Positions 1 through 9,129 of a stretch of 64,000 bases of DNA are shown here, piece by piece. Numbering within the stretch: position 1 is the first letter of the stretch; each line of letters starts with the position of its first letter. A program made the position numbers and the translations under genes. The notes under the pieces are model-generated. The model was not told the DNA's origin, made no database searches, and worked only from the letters and a program-made list of their open reading frames with translations. This DNA comes from Brucella rhizosphaerae (GTDB lineage: Bacteria > Pseudomonadota > Alphaproteobacteria > Rhizobiales > Rhizobiaceae), in NCBI RefSeq assembly GCF_002252475.1, contig NZ_NNRK01000035.1, positions 248,001-312,000 on the forward strand. The letters are read 5' to 3'.

Positions 1-1
1 A

Positions 2-217
2 AATCCAGATGCTCGCATCATCATCATATCCGAAATTCCGGTGGAATCGCGCAATAGTCTGCGCAACAGCGTGATATGGCAGTCGCTTAAGCCAGTCCGT
101 GAAGGACGGGTCTATATGCTTGATAATATCAATCCCTATGGCGGTATAACTGCGGGATTGCGGTTCGCCCGGCTCCTGAAAGAAGCCTTGCAGACCAGCA
201 GGGAGGCATCCCTGTGA
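2..217 (+). CDS. C-terminal end of an iron-siderophore periplasmic binding protein (partial)
   Basis: An open frame enters from the left edge and ends with TGA at 215-217, leaving 71 residues. The tail reads like the C-terminal lobe of an FhuD/FepB-type binding protein: a hydrophobic strand, a segment ending VREGRVYML, then NPYGG and an amphipathic helix to the end. Its stop overlaps the GTG start of the permease gene by 4 bases, which is the usual order of a siderophore ABC operon (binding protein then permease). The identity rests mostly on this context. The start and signal peptide lie outside the window. Confidence 0.7.
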   Translation, partial: NPDARIIIISEIPVESRNSLRNSVIWQSLKPVREGRVYMLDNINPYGGITAGLRFARLLKEALQTSREASL

Positions 218-2181
218 CTAATGCCAAACTCATTTCAAACGCTGTCGTCGGCGTTGCGATTGCTCTTGGACTGTTTCTCTGGAACGCCAACGCGTTTCTG
301 CCATTTGGTGGGTGGCCCACACTGCCGTTTGATCCGCAGAAAATGAGCACCGAACAGGTCATTTTGGTCTATGCATTGTTGCCGCGCGCCTCCGTTGCGA
401 TTTTTGCCGGAGCTGCTCTGGGATTAGCAGGCGCTTTGTTGCAGCGGCTTTTGAATAATCCGATTGCCGATCCATCCACTTTGGGTGTGTCGTCGGGTGC
501 ACAGTTGGCGATTGTCACGGCGACGCTTTTCTTTCCGACATTGCTCGATCAATTTCGTTGGGCCGTTGCCCTTGCTGGGGCCGGTTTGGCGACTGCAATC
601 GTGTTTCTTTTAGGTTGGCGTAGCCGGCTTGACCCCGTTACGATGGTAGTCTCCGGTTTGTTGATTGGTGTCACATGCAGTGCGATTTCAGCCGCAATGA
701 CATTATCGCAGGGCGAATATCTGATGTCGCTGGTGACATGGAATGGTGGTTCGCTAAGCCAGCAGGATTGGTCGTCGACCGTTGCTCTCGCACTGCAATT
801 CATTGTCTGTCTTATTGCCGCTATCATGTTGAGCCGCCCGCTGACACTTGCGGGTCTTGGAGATAGCAGCGCCCGCTCGCTTGGCGTCCCGCTGGCATGG
901 CTTCGAGTGGCTGTTGTAGCTGTTGCTGTAATCCTTAGTGCGGGCGTTGCGGCCAATGTTGGCCTTATCAGCTTTATCGGCTTGGCAGCGCCTGCAATCG
1001 TACGTGGCTTCGGCGTCCGGAAGCCAGGCTCGATATTGCTTGCTTCACCAATTGCCGGTGCGGTTCTGCTTTGGATTTGTGACGGAGCGGTACAGTTTTT
1101 TGGGGGTCGTCTCGGTGAGACTTTCCCGACAGGCGCAGTTACGGCACTCATCGGCGGGCCCTTGCTGCTGTGGCTTATCCCTCGTGTGCGGACGGCTGCT
1201 TCGCAACAGTCTGGTCCTGCACAGGTCTTCAAGCGTGCATCCAATAAGAAACTTGCCGCACTTCTTGCGGCGCTGCTGATAGCATCCTTTCTTGCCTTAT
1301 CACTCGCACGCACGCCGCAGGGCTGGCTGCTGCTGACCGGTGAAGAATTCCGCGAGATTTTGCATTTGCGCTGGCCACGTCTTCTGGCCGCGGCTGCCGC
1401 TGGGAGCCTGCTTGCGATGGCCGGTGCAGTTCTGCAACGTCTTACCGGAAATCCGCTCGCAAGTCCCGAGGTCATTGGCGTGAGCGGTGGTGCAGGCATT
1501 GGCTTTGCAATCGCGCTGACCATTTTTGCCTCACCCAATAATGCGGAACTACTGCTTTGTGCGGGGATCGGCGCTTTGATTGCCATGCTGGTCGTGTTGA
1601 GTTTTGCAAGCCGGAGAAGACTGTCATCCTCGCGCCTGTTGCTGGCCGGCATTTCGGTCGGCTCGCTCGCCTCGGCTATCTTGAGTATCTTTCTTTCTAT
1701 CGGCGATCAGCGTTCGTGGCAGATACTTGCATGGCTGAGCGGTTCATCTGCTACGGCAACGCCTGAAAGCGCAGTTTTCCTCGTGGTTCTGGCATTGGGG
1801 ATCACAGCACTTGCATTGCTTGCTTCGCGCTGGCTGACGATCCTGCCGCTGGGGCAAACCATTCCGATCTCGCTCGGTTTGCCTGTGCGGACGGCGCGGA
1901 TGCTCACAATATTGCTGGCCTGTATTGCCAGTGCCGCCGCATCGCTTTTGGTCGGGCCATTGAGTTTCGTGGGGTTGATGGCGCCCCACATGACGCGTCG
2001 CATGGGCTTTGATCAGGCACGATCGCACGTGGTCGCGTCAGCAGTGCTTGGCGCGCTTTTGATGGTGATTGCCGATCTTGGTTCGCGCAATGCGACCTTC
2101 CCCTATGAATTGCCGCTGGGCCTCTTTGCAGCACTGGTCGGTGCGCCTTATTTGGCTTGGGCTTTAGGGCGAAAAGGATAA
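214..2181 (+). CDS. fhuB: FhuB-type fused Fe3+-siderophore (hydroxamate) ABC permease
   Basis: A 655-residue inner-membrane protein made of two tandem FecCD/BtuC-type permease halves (about residues 1-325 and 345-655), each with roughly ten membrane segments. Each half has the family signature: GAQLAIV preceded by NNPIADPSTLGVSSG in the first, and GNPLASPEVIGVSGG in the second. Each also has the ATPase-contact loop (LISFIGLAAP; PLSFVGLMAP). E. coli FhuB is a fused protein of nearly the same size (660 residues). It moves ferric hydroxamate siderophores from a periplasmic binding protein into the cytoplasm, powered by an FhuC ATPase. The GTG start at 214 overlaps the upstream stop. No ATPase gene follows, so FhuC is presumably upstream of the window. 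Confidence 0.92.
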   Translation: MTNAKLISNAVVGVAIALGLFLWNANAFLPFGGWPTLPFDPQKMSTEQVILVYALLPRASVAIFAGAALGLAGALLQRLLNNPIADPSTLGVSSGAQLAIVTATLFFPTLLDQFRWAVALAGAGLATAIVFLLGWRSRLDPVTMVVSGLLIGVTCSAISAAMTLSQGEYLMSLVTWNGGSLSQQDWSSTVALALQFIVCLIAAIMLSRPLTLAGLGDSSARSLGVPLAWLRVAVVAVAVILSAGVAANVGLISFIGLAAPAIVRGFGVRKPGSILLASPIAGAVLLWICDGAVQFFGGRLGETFPTGAVTALIGGPLLLWLIPRVRTAASQQSGPAQVFKRASNKKLAALLAALLIASFLALSLARTPQGWLLLTGEEFREILHLRWPRLLAAAAAGSLLAMAGAVLQRLTGNPLASPEVIGVSGGAGIGFAIALTIFASPNNAELLLCAGIGALIAMLVVLSFASRRRLSSSRLLLAGISVGSLASAILSIFLSIGDQRSWQILAWLSGSSATATPESAVFLVVLALGITALALLASRWLTILPLGQTIPISLGLPVRTARMLTILLACIASAAASLLVGPLSFVGLMAPHMTRRMGFDQARSHVVASAVLGALLMVIADLGSRNATFPYELPLGLFAALVGAPYLAWALGRKG

Positions 2182-2185
2182 TCTG

Positions 2186-2788
2186 ATGAACACGAACACG
2201 CCGCTCTGGATGGATTCACCGGAGCACTACGGGCTTGTAAGCCGTGCTCTGCATTGGGGAATGGCCTATATTCTGCTCTGGCAGTTCGTGATGATCCTGT
2301 CATGGAAACTGGTTGGCCCATCGCCGGTTCTTGATGTGATCAGTGGTTTTGGTCCGGGGCATGGGACTGTCGGATTTCTGACGATTGTTCTGATTGCCGT
2401 GCGTGCCATCTGGACATTCATCAATCGCAACCAGCGTCCACCACATGCGGCAGGGTTCATGGGTCAATTGGCGCGCGCGGCACACAATGCTTTTTATGTG
2501 CTGCTCTTTGCCATTCCGTCGCTTGCATTGTTTCGTGCCTATGGCAGCGGCAAGGGACGCGAGCAATGGGGTATCAATATCGTGCCTGCGACCGGCGAGA
2601 AAGTCGAATGGATGATGGCGCCCGCGAACATGCTGCACAGCCTGCTATCCTGGGTTCTTTGCGTTTTGATTGTCGCGCATATTATGGCAGCGCTGTTCCA
2701 TCGATTTGTGCTGAAAGATGGCATCCTTTCACGAATGGCGGGCCCCATGCGATCAAGGTTCAAACTTTCGCCGCAAGGAAATCGATAA
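2186..2788 (+). CDS. Cytochrome b561 family protein
   Basis: A 200-residue protein with four predicted membrane helices and the histidines expected of the prokaryotic cytochrome b561 (CybB) family: RALHWGM near the N-terminus, HGTVGF before helix 2, HNAFYVLL in helix 3, and MLHSLLSW plus AHIMAALFH in helix 4. Members bind two b-type haems; E. coli CybB oxidises superoxide and passes electrons to ubiquinone. The gene starts 4 bases after fhuB, with an AAAAGG ribosome site inside the end of fhuB. It is therefore probably co-transcribed with iron uptake, where it could assist reductive iron release (inference). Its last 29 bases overlap the convergent lysR gene. Confidence 0.85.
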   Translation: MNTNTPLWMDSPEHYGLVSRALHWGMAYILLWQFVMILSWKLVGPSPVLDVISGFGPGHGTVGFLTIVLIAVRAIWTFINRNQRPPHAAGFMGQLARAAHNAFYVLLFAIPSLALFRAYGSGKGREQWGINIVPATGEKVEWMMAPANMLHSLLSWVLCVLIVAHIMAALFHRFVLKDGILSRMAGPMRSRFKLSPQGNR

Positions 2789-3647
2789 AGGCGCGGATGC
2801 GTGCTGCAAGGTGAGGGTGGCCGGGAAAAACAGCGTGGATTTTCTCGGGCTCCTTTGGCGACCATGGCGCAAGAACTTCAACGAGCCGACCTGTTGCCAG
2901 ATCATCCGCGACAGTATGTTCGCCGGTTTTCATCAACCCACCATCTTCAATGCAGATACGGCGCAGGATGGTTCCGTCGCTGCCAAGAAAATTGCCTGAA
3001 ACAACCTGGCGTAATGTTTGGCCGGTTTCGGGGTCTGCGAACTCCCACTCGCTTGGCTGAAAATTATAGCGCAGGCAATTATGTCCCCGGAGGTCTTCTG
3101 GTCTTTCTGGTGTGCCATGTTTTTCGAGATAGCCGGGGGAGACGACTACCAACCGTCGCATCAGCGTGATGGGACGGGCTTTCAAAGCCGAATCCTTCAA
3201 TGCACCGGAGCGGATTGCCAGATCGGTTCGCTCCTGCCAGAGATCGATGATACTGTCATTCAGCGTGATATCCAGCTCAACCTCTGGATATAGTTTTAGA
3301 AATTCAGGCACCAGTGGCATAATCACCGTAGCACCGAAGCCGACCGTCGAACTGACACGTAAGGGGCCACGCACTGCGGCCTGTGCCCCATCGGTAATCC
3401 GGGCTTCCATATCTGTGAGCTTGTCGAGCAAGCTGCGGGCTTCCGCCAGATAAATCTCGCCTTCGGGCGTCGGTGTCAGGCTGCGTGTGGACCGCACCAG
3501 CAATCGCACCTGCAAACGATCCTCCAGCCGCGACACAAGGCGACTTATCGCAGAGGGCGTCATGTTGAGTTGGCGGGCTGCTGCCGAAAAACTGCCCGTT
3601 GCTACTGCGCGTGCAAAGACTTCCATTTCACCGAAGCGATTATCCAA
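2760..3647 (-). CDS. LysR-family transcriptional regulator
   Basis: A 295-residue LysR-type regulator. The N-terminal winged helix-turn-helix (about residues 5-64) has GSFSAAARQLNMTPSAISRLVSRLEDRL split across the recognition helix, and a substrate-binding domain follows to the C-terminus (about 90-295). It is divergent from the MFS exporter and aldo/keto reductase genes, with 107 bases between the start codons. LysR proteins commonly control the adjacent divergent gene, so those two are the likely targets (inference). Its 3' end overlaps the cytochrome b561 gene tail to tail by 29 bases. The ligand cannot be read from the sequence. Confidence 0.9.
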   Translation of the reverse strand: MDNRFGEMEVFARAVATGSFSAAARQLNMTPSAISRLVSRLEDRLQVRLLVRSTRSLTPTPEGEIYLAEARSLLDKLTDMEARITDGAQAAVRGPLRVSSTVGFGATVIMPLVPEFLKLYPEVELDITLNDSIIDLWQERTDLAIRSGALKDSALKARPITLMRRLVVVSPGYLEKHGTPERPEDLRGHNCLRYNFQPSEWEFADPETGQTLRQVVSGNFLGSDGTILRRICIEDGGLMKTGEHTVADDLATGRLVEVLAPWSPKEPEKIHAVFPGHPHLAARIRAFIDFLAAKV

Positions 3648-3754
3648 AACATCACCTGTGAATCTAATGAACAGTTATATGCAATATTATCAGTCTTATC
3701 ATTTGATATCCAGAGAGCGATATGAGGGCAACATTAATCACAGGAACTCCTCCC

Positions 3755-4936
3755 ATGCCTGTCGCTCTTATCGCTCTTACGATCGCGGCCTATGCGATCG
3801 GGACAACCGAATTTGTGATCGTTGGTCTGCTGCCAACGGTTGCTTCGGATTTGCATATCACTCTTCCTCTCGCTGGCCTGATCGTCAGCGTTTATGCGCT
3901 TGGCGTTACCTTCGGCGCCCCTATTCTGACTGCTCTGACCGGCCGTCTTGAACGCAAGCCATTGTTGCTTGGCCTCATGGCGCTGTTCATTGCAGGCAAC
4001 ATGGTGGCGGCCTCTGCACCAAGCTATGAAATCCTCATGATCGGACGTGTACTTTCCGCGTTCGCGCATGGTGTCTTCTTCTCGGTCGGTGCAACGATTG
4101 CCGCTGATCTCGTGCCGGAAAACAAGCGTGGTTCTGCCATCGCCATGATGTTCATGGGTCTGACGGTTGCAATCGTGACCGGCGTGCCGCTTGGTACCTG
4201 GATCGGCCAGAATTTCGGCTGGCGTGCAACCTTCTGGGCCGTCTCGGCAATTGGCCTGGTCGCACTTGTCGGTATTGCTGCACTTTTGCCGCGCACGCTT
4301 CAGAAGGCAGAACCTGCATCGCTCATGGATCAGCTGCGTGTGCTTGGCTCCGGACGCCTGCTGATTGTCTATGGCATGACCGCGCTTGGTTATGGCGGCA
4401 CTTTTGTGGCCTTCACCTACCTCACGCCGATCCTGCAAGACATTACCGGCTTTTCGGAAGGCTATGTCAGTTACATTCTGATGTTCTATGGCATTGCGAT
4501 TGCTATCGGCAACATTGTTGGCGGTCGCATTTCAAATGACAATCCGGTTCGCGCACTGACCATACTGTTTGCGTTGCAGGCGATAGTGCTTGTGTTGTTC
4601 AGTTTCAGCGCCGTTTCGCCGCTCTTCACGCTGATCACTCTTGCTGCTCTCGGCTTCCTGCAATTCGCGAATGTTCCCGGTCTTCAGCTCTATGTCGTGC
4701 AGCTTGCCAAGGAACATCGCCCCGGTGCTATCGATGTCGCTTCGGCACTCAATATTGCTGCCTTCAATCTGGGCATTGCGCTTGGCGCCTGGCTCGGAGG
4801 TCTGGTGGTGGAAAGCCAGCTTGGTCTGATAGCCACCCCATGGGTTGGTGCAATTCTCGTCGTTGGTGCACTCGGGCTTACAGTCTTAAGCGGCGCTCTT
4901 GATCGCCGCGCCGAAACCCGCGTCGCGGTTGCTTAA
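3755..4936 (+). CDS. MFS transporter, AraJ/YdhP-like drug or sugar exporter
   Basis: A 393-residue, 12-helix major facilitator of the DHA1 type (AraJ/YdhP/PbuE group). The first helix carries AAYAIGTTEFVIVGLLP, and the loop between helices 2 and 3 carries a motif-A-like GRLERKPLLLG. I chose ATG 3755 over the in-frame ATG at 3722 because AGGAA sits 8 bases upstream and the family normally begins just before the first helix. The gene is divergent from a LysR regulator and 20 bases upstream of an aldo/keto reductase, suggesting a small regulated detoxification operon. The substrate is unknown. Confidence 0.88.
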   Translation: MPVALIALTIAAYAIGTTEFVIVGLLPTVASDLHITLPLAGLIVSVYALGVTFGAPILTALTGRLERKPLLLGLMALFIAGNMVAASAPSYEILMIGRVLSAFAHGVFFSVGATIAADLVPENKRGSAIAMMFMGLTVAIVTGVPLGTWIGQNFGWRATFWAVSAIGLVALVGIAALLPRTLQKAEPASLMDQLRVLGSGRLLIVYGMTALGYGGTFVAFTYLTPILQDITGFSEGYVSYILMFYGIAIAIGNIVGGRISNDNPVRALTILFALQAIVLVLFSFSAVSPLFTLITLAALGFLQFANVPGLQLYVVQLAKEHRPGAIDVASALNIAAFNLGIALGAWLGGLVVESQLGLIATPWVGAILVVGALGLTVLSGALDRRAETRVAVA

Positions 4937-4956
4937 AAATCAAAGGAAAAACAAAA

Positions 4957-5781
4957 ATGCATAATGTCACAACCAATGGTGCGACCATTCCGGCGTTGGG
5001 CCTCGGCACTTTCCGTATGCCCGGCGAAGAAGTTCTTCGTATCGTTCCTTATGCGCTCAAGGCTGGTTTTCGCCATGTCGATACTGCGCAGATTTATGGA
5101 AATGAAGCTGAAGTCGGTGAAGCAATTGCCGGTTCGGGCATTCAGCGAAACGACATTTTCCTGACTACAAAAGTCTGGGTCGAGAACTACAAGCATGACG
5201 CATTCATCGCATCTGTGGATGAAAGTCTGGCCAAGCTCAAGACCGACTATGTCGACCTGCTGCTCTTGCATTGGCCGAATGAAGCTGTGTCGCTTGCCGA
5301 ACAGATCGGTGCGCTGAACGAAGTGGCAAAGGCTGGCAAGGTTCGACACATTGGTGTGTCAAATTTCAACACAACACTGATGGCAGAAGCAAAGGCGCTT
5401 TCCGATCTGCCGCTGGTGACGAATCAGATCGAATACCATCCCTATCTGAACCAGCGTAGCGTGATAGAAGCGGCTGCCGCTTCAGGCATGTCGATCACCG
5501 GCTATTATGCGATGGCTGATGGTAAAGTGTTCAGTGATGCAGTGCTTAAGGACATTGCTGCCGCGCACGGCAAGTCGGTCGCGCAGGTGGTTCTTCGCTG
5601 GCTGGTACAGCAGGATAATGTGATTGCCTTGTCCAAGACGGTTAGCGAAGCTCGAATTCTGGAAAACCTGGCTATTTTCGACTTTGCATTAAGCGAGACG
5701 GAAATGCAGGCAATATATGCACTTGCAAAGCCTGATGGCCGCATTGTCAGCCCGGATGGGTTGGCACCTCAGTGGGACTGA
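4957..5781 (+). CDS. Aldo/keto reductase (DkgB-like)
   Basis: A 274-residue NADPH-dependent aldo/keto reductase, close in size to E. coli DkgB (267). The catalytic tetrad is visible: Asp in FRHVDTAQ, Tyr in QIYGNE, Lys in TTKVW and His in LLLHWPN. The family signature GVSNF follows. These enzymes reduce carbonyls such as methylglyoxal or 2,5-diketo-gluconate in the cytoplasm. AAAGGA lies just before the ATG, and the gene follows the MFS gene by 20 bases, so both are probably one transcript under the divergent LysR regulator. It ends at a strong bidirectional terminator. Confidence 0.9.
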   Translation: MHNVTTNGATIPALGLGTFRMPGEEVLRIVPYALKAGFRHVDTAQIYGNEAEVGEAIAGSGIQRNDIFLTTKVWVENYKHDAFIASVDESLAKLKTDYVDLLLLHWPNEAVSLAEQIGALNEVAKAGKVRHIGVSNFNTTLMAEAKALSDLPLVTNQIEYHPYLNQRSVIEAAAASGMSITGYYAMADGKVFSDAVLKDIAAAHGKSVAQVVLRWLVQQDNVIALSKTVSEARILENLAIFDFALSETEMQAIYALAKPDGRIVSPDGLAPQWD

Positions 5782-5800
5782 AATTGGGATTAAAAATAAC

Positions 5801-5827
5801 AAGGACGGCGAAAGCCGTCCTTTGTCT
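5801..5827. terminator. Bidirectional rho-independent terminator
   Basis: A perfect 9-bp stem (5801-5809 with 5814-5822) is closed by a GAAA tetraloop. T-rich sequence follows on both strands: TTTGTCTT on plus, and GTTATTTTTA on minus. It lies between the convergent aldo/keto reductase and outer-membrane barrel genes and can serve both. Confidence 0.88.
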
Positions 5828-5836
5828 TGATTGGGT

Positions 5837-7474
5837 TTAGCGCTGCACTTTCATGCCGACATAGATGCTGTTGGCGCGATATTCCCTATCCGAGATTTGG
5901 CTGGTCTGAAACTCATGACGCAAGCGCGCGTCGATGCCGACAAAGCGATTGATCCAGTAGGTCGCGCCGACTTGAGCGCCGATGGTATAGTCGGTTCCAG
6001 TGCCATCCTTGTTGTCGCGGACATTGAGGTCGAGCTTACCGTTGAGGCTCAAATCTGAACGCACGCGGCGCGTAACTTCAAGGCTTGCGAAATGCAGGAG
6101 TGCTCCAGCAACGCCGGGTGTTGTTGAAGTATCAACGGTGGTTTGTGCGTAAAGCTGCACGTCAGTTCCACGCAGCGGCGACCAGTTGATGCTTGCTGCA
6201 AGCGACGGTCCGCTCACATCGCTCAGGCGGGAATCGTCGCTATTGGCACGCATGAAGCCAGCGGAGAATTCACCATTGAACTTTTCGCCCCGGTCGAACA
6301 TCAGGCCACCGCGCACCGCATATTGCGCGCCGCTGCGTTCATAGCCGTTGCTGTCCACCCGTTCATCGAACATACGCTTGCCCAGCTCGACTTCGGCAAA
6401 AGGCTTAAGCGCTGGCGAAATGGCAAATCCACCGCGCAAGGTTATGCTGGCATAGGTGTTGTCGCGATCTTTCTGGCTGACGGTGCCACCTGAAGACAGT
6501 TCTGCATCGCCATACATTTCATGCTCAACGCGGCCCGTTGCACGACCGAAGATCAGGCCTGTGTCGCGTTCGATACCAAGGCTTCCGTTTATGGTGTGAA
6601 CAAGCGGGCGTTTGAGAGCATCCGTCACACCATTGGGGCTCGACGCGCTTTCGCGGCGCAGGCGGTAACCCGTTCCCGCATTGACGGTTGTCTGGTCGCT
6701 GAGATCCAGTCGCAAATTGCCCTGAACATCGACGCGTGGTTCCGACACGTCCTGACCGGAGATCGATTTGCTCAAAGTGCCCGAAGCATCCAGCGTTGCA
6801 TGATGGCGTCCCCAATCGGATTCTGCATTGAGGCGCAGCGTCGTTTCCGAGAGGATGGCGCTCGAACCGGTTGAGCTGTTATCGCCATTTGTGGTGGCAC
6901 GAATCCCCTGTTCCAAAGAAGGGCGCAGCACGAATGTGCCTGCACGAATGCCCAACGGAGCAAAGGGATCAGCTTCAGGTGTAGCGCGGCGACCTTGTTC
7001 AGGAATTGCGGGCAGGTTTTCGCGACGGGCGCGACCTGTGTCGTTCTGCTCTTCAGTGGTGACAGCACCAACGCGCATATTGTCGGTCGTAAGGAAGCGC
7101 TGTGCTTCCTCGTTCGCAATTGGCGCGGTCTGTGCTGGTTCGGTGGGCGGCGGCTGGGCAGTGCTGTCGGCAGGGGGCGTATAGGAACTATCCGCGAAAT
7201 CAGCAGATGCGGGCGCATTCGGATCTGTCGGATCAATATCGCTATTTGTGGTCTGGTCCGGCGAAGAAGCGGAGAGGGTGTCTTCGTCCATACTGCCACG
7301 CAGCTGGGCATCCTGAGAAAAGGCTGTCGAGTGGCTGATTGCCAAGGCGCACCCTGCCAGCAGCAGGCATCGCAACCTGCGGGCAAAAGGCGATGATCCG
7401 CCGGATGGGTGATTGGCAAAAAGCATATTGTCTTCAAACCGTTGCAACGTGGTAAGTGAACGGTAAACGGACAT
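5837..7474 (-). CDS. Outer-membrane beta-barrel protein (putative porin, BBP2-like)
   Basis: About 545 residues. A basic then hydrophobic segment (RRLRCLLLAGCALAIS) ending near AFSQD is a signal peptide. A low-complexity region rich in Asp, Pro, Ala and Thr follows (about 65-150), then a long C-terminal half of alternating polar/hydrophobic strands, such as GYRLRRES, FAEVELGKRMF and GAQVGATYWINRF, ending in a charged strand. This is the pattern of the putative beta-barrel porin 2 group. The start is uncertain: ATG 7474 is used, and ATG 7426 is closer to the signal peptide. It is divergent from kdsD. The transported substance, if any, is unknown. Confidence 0.75.
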   Translation of the reverse strand: MSVYRSLTTLQRFEDNMLFANHPSGGSSPFARRLRCLLLAGCALAISHSTAFSQDAQLRGSMDEDTLSASSPDQTTNSDIDPTDPNAPASADFADSSYTPPADSTAQPPPTEPAQTAPIANEEAQRFLTTDNMRVGAVTTEEQNDTGRARRENLPAIPEQGRRATPEADPFAPLGIRAGTFVLRPSLEQGIRATTNGDNSSTGSSAILSETTLRLNAESDWGRHHATLDASGTLSKSISGQDVSEPRVDVQGNLRLDLSDQTTVNAGTGYRLRRESASSPNGVTDALKRPLVHTINGSLGIERDTGLIFGRATGRVEHEMYGDAELSSGGTVSQKDRDNTYASITLRGGFAISPALKPFAEVELGKRMFDERVDSNGYERSGAQYAVRGGLMFDRGEKFNGEFSAGFMRANSDDSRLSDVSGPSLAASINWSPLRGTDVQLYAQTTVDTSTTPGVAGALLHFASLEVTRRVRSDLSLNGKLDLNVRDNKDGTGTDYTIGAQVGATYWINRFVGIDARLRHEFQTSQISDREYRANSIYVGMKVQR

Positions 7475-7570
7475 GGTTAATTCTTTATTGATAATTGTGT
7501 TTTGAGTGTCCGTATTCTGCGGCAACAAATGCTTGGACAACCAGCTTTGAAGGCGCTAACCCTGTGCGCC

Positions 7571-8572
7571 ATGACAAAGCTCGACACGACACATGCAACC
7601 GCGCGTGCGGAGGATTTGATTGCCTCGGCTCTGCGTACGATCAAGACCGAGAATGCTGGCCTTGTGGCGCTGGAAGAAGCCTTGAATAATGGCCTTTCTG
7701 CCCCATTTGCAGAAGCGGTCAGGACGATTGTTGCCTCGAAAGGTCGTCTGGTTGTTACGGGCGTCGGGAAAAGTGGCCATATTGGCACCAAGCTTGCCGC
7801 TACATTTGCCTCGACCGGGACTTCGGCTTTTTTTGTGCATTCGGCGGAAGCCAATCACGGCGATCTTGGCATGGTCGGCCGCGATGATGTGATCCTTGCC
7901 CTTTCATGGTCAGGCGAAACGGCTGAACTCAAAGGCATTGTCAATTACTCGCAGCGCTTCCGCATTCCGCTGATTGCAATTACGTCAGGCGAAGAATCGG
8001 CGCTTGGTCGTGCGGCAAACGTCGCTTTGATCTTGCCAAAGGCACAGGAGGCCTGTCCGCATGGGCTGGCACCTACCACATCCACTATGATGCAGCTGGC
8101 CATTGGCGATGCACTGGCTATCGCTCTTCTGGAAGCGCGTGGCTTCAGCCCGACAGATTTCAAGACATTCCATCCGGGCGGCTCGCTTGGCGCGAGCCTT
8201 ACCCATGTTCGCGAGATCATGCATAGAGGCGAACGTCTGCCGCTGGTCGCGGCTGGCACGCTGATGCCAGATGCTATGAAGGTTCAGGCTCAAAAGAGCT
8301 TCGGCTGCGTGATTGTTGTCAACGACGATGGCACATTGGCCGGAATAATCACGGACGGTGATATTTCGCGCAATCTGAGCCTCAACCTCTCAGAACTTGC
8401 TGTCGACGATATCATGACACGCAAGCCCCGGACGGTTGACCAGAATCTGCTTGCCAGTGCTGCGTTGAGCATACTCAACGAACATCATATAGGTGCACTG
8501 ATCGTGGTTGAGGACAATCGTCCGATTGGCCTTGTACATTTCCACGATCTGCTGCGCATAGGGGTCGCTTGA
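7571..8572 (+). CDS. kdsD: Arabinose-5-phosphate isomerase (KdsD/KpsF)
   Basis: A 333-residue cytoplasmic enzyme converting ribulose 5-phosphate to arabinose 5-phosphate, the first step towards Kdo for the lipopolysaccharide core. The SIS domain is at about residues 40-185, with TGVGKSGHIG at 63-72, HSAEANHGDLG and SWSGET. Two CBS domains follow (about 205-330). The length matches E. coli KdsD (328). Start choice is uncertain: ATG 7571 fits the family N-terminus, but ATG 7529 is in frame and neither has a strong ribosome site. The gene stands alone and is divergent from an outer-membrane protein. Downstream is a long hairpin, then convergent nfeD. Confidence 0.92.
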   Translation: MTKLDTTHATARAEDLIASALRTIKTENAGLVALEEALNNGLSAPFAEAVRTIVASKGRLVVTGVGKSGHIGTKLAATFASTGTSAFFVHSAEANHGDLGMVGRDDVILALSWSGETAELKGIVNYSQRFRIPLIAITSGEESALGRAANVALILPKAQEACPHGLAPTTSTMMQLAIGDALAIALLEARGFSPTDFKTFHPGGSLGASLTHVREIMHRGERLPLVAAGTLMPDAMKVQAQKSFGCVIVVNDDGTLAGIITDGDISRNLSLNLSELAVDDIMTRKPRTVDQNLLASAALSILNEHHIGALIVVEDNRPIGLVHFHDLLRIGVA

Positions 8573-8585
8573 CGCAATAGAACAG

Positions 8586-8631
8586 GTCCGGGGAGAATAG
8601 GTATTGATGAAATACTTATTCTTCCCTGGAT
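8586..8631. terminator. Long imperfect hairpin between convergent kdsD and nfeD
   Basis: Positions 8586-8605 pair with 8611-8631 around a GATGA loop, mostly Watson-Crick with several G-U pairs on one strand. There is no T-run, so a terminator role is inferred from its position 14 bases after the kdsD stop. Confidence 0.5.
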
Positions 8632-8656
8632 CATGTCGTCCTAAAGCGGGATTGCC

Positions 8657-9115
8657 TTAGACCGTTACTTCAACTTCCAGCGTAATCGGATCAAATGACA
8701 CTACCCGCACTTCTGTGCCTGCGGGGAGGTCAGGGCCTCTGACGCGCCATGTCGTGTCGTTGATGTGGATGCGTCCGCGTCCATTGACGATAGGCTCATT
8801 TAACGTCGCGCGCTGACCGACAAGCTGGTCTCCGCGGCGGTTGAGCAACGGCTCTTCCTGCTGATCGCTGAAGCCGAATAAACGGCGGCCCGCCAGCACG
8901 AACCCAATGGCCAGAACCAGAAACAGCACTGTCTGAACTTGCCAGCCAAAGCCGATTATGGAGCCGAGCAGAAAAGCGAGCCCGCCGGTGACGAGGGCCG
9001 CCAGGCCAAACCAGATAAAGAAAAAGCCGGGCGCCATAATTTCCAGAATGAGCAGGACAAGTCCTAAAACGAACCAGCCCCAAAGCCCAAGCTGTGACAG
9101 GAAATGAATAATCAT
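8657..9115 (-). CDS. NfeD-family membrane protein (short form)
   Basis: A 152-residue protein with two or three membrane helices in the first 75 residues (LGLWGWFVLGLVLLILEIMAP, then GLAALVTGGLAFLLG). A C-terminal OB-fold domain (about 90-150) includes GQRATLNEPI and GRGRIHINDTTWRVRGP. It lacks the N-terminal protease domain of long NfeD proteins. It lies 14 bases downstream of the SPFH gene on the same strand, the conserved qmcA/nfeD pairing (ybbK/ybbL in E. coli). The pair is thought to organise membrane microdomains or support membrane-protein quality control; the exact role is not established. Confidence 0.88.
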   Translation of the reverse strand: MIIHFLSQLGLWGWFVLGLVLLILEIMAPGFFFIWFGLAALVTGGLAFLLGSIIGFGWQVQTVLFLVLAIGFVLAGRRLFGFSDQQEEPLLNRRGDQLVGQRATLNEPIVNGRGRIHINDTTWRVRGPDLPAGTEVRVVSFDPITLEVEVTV

Positions 9116-9129
9116 GGCGCCCTGCCTCT

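Noticed and set aside
549-1652. Long open frame on the minus strand opposite fhuB
   Set aside because: It is low-complexity, without family features, and lies entirely within a well-supported permease gene.
5837-7540. Longer start for the barrel protein and the TTG/GTG starts before kdsD
   Set aside because: The two divergent genes would overlap at their starts; later ATGs fit signal peptide and family length better.
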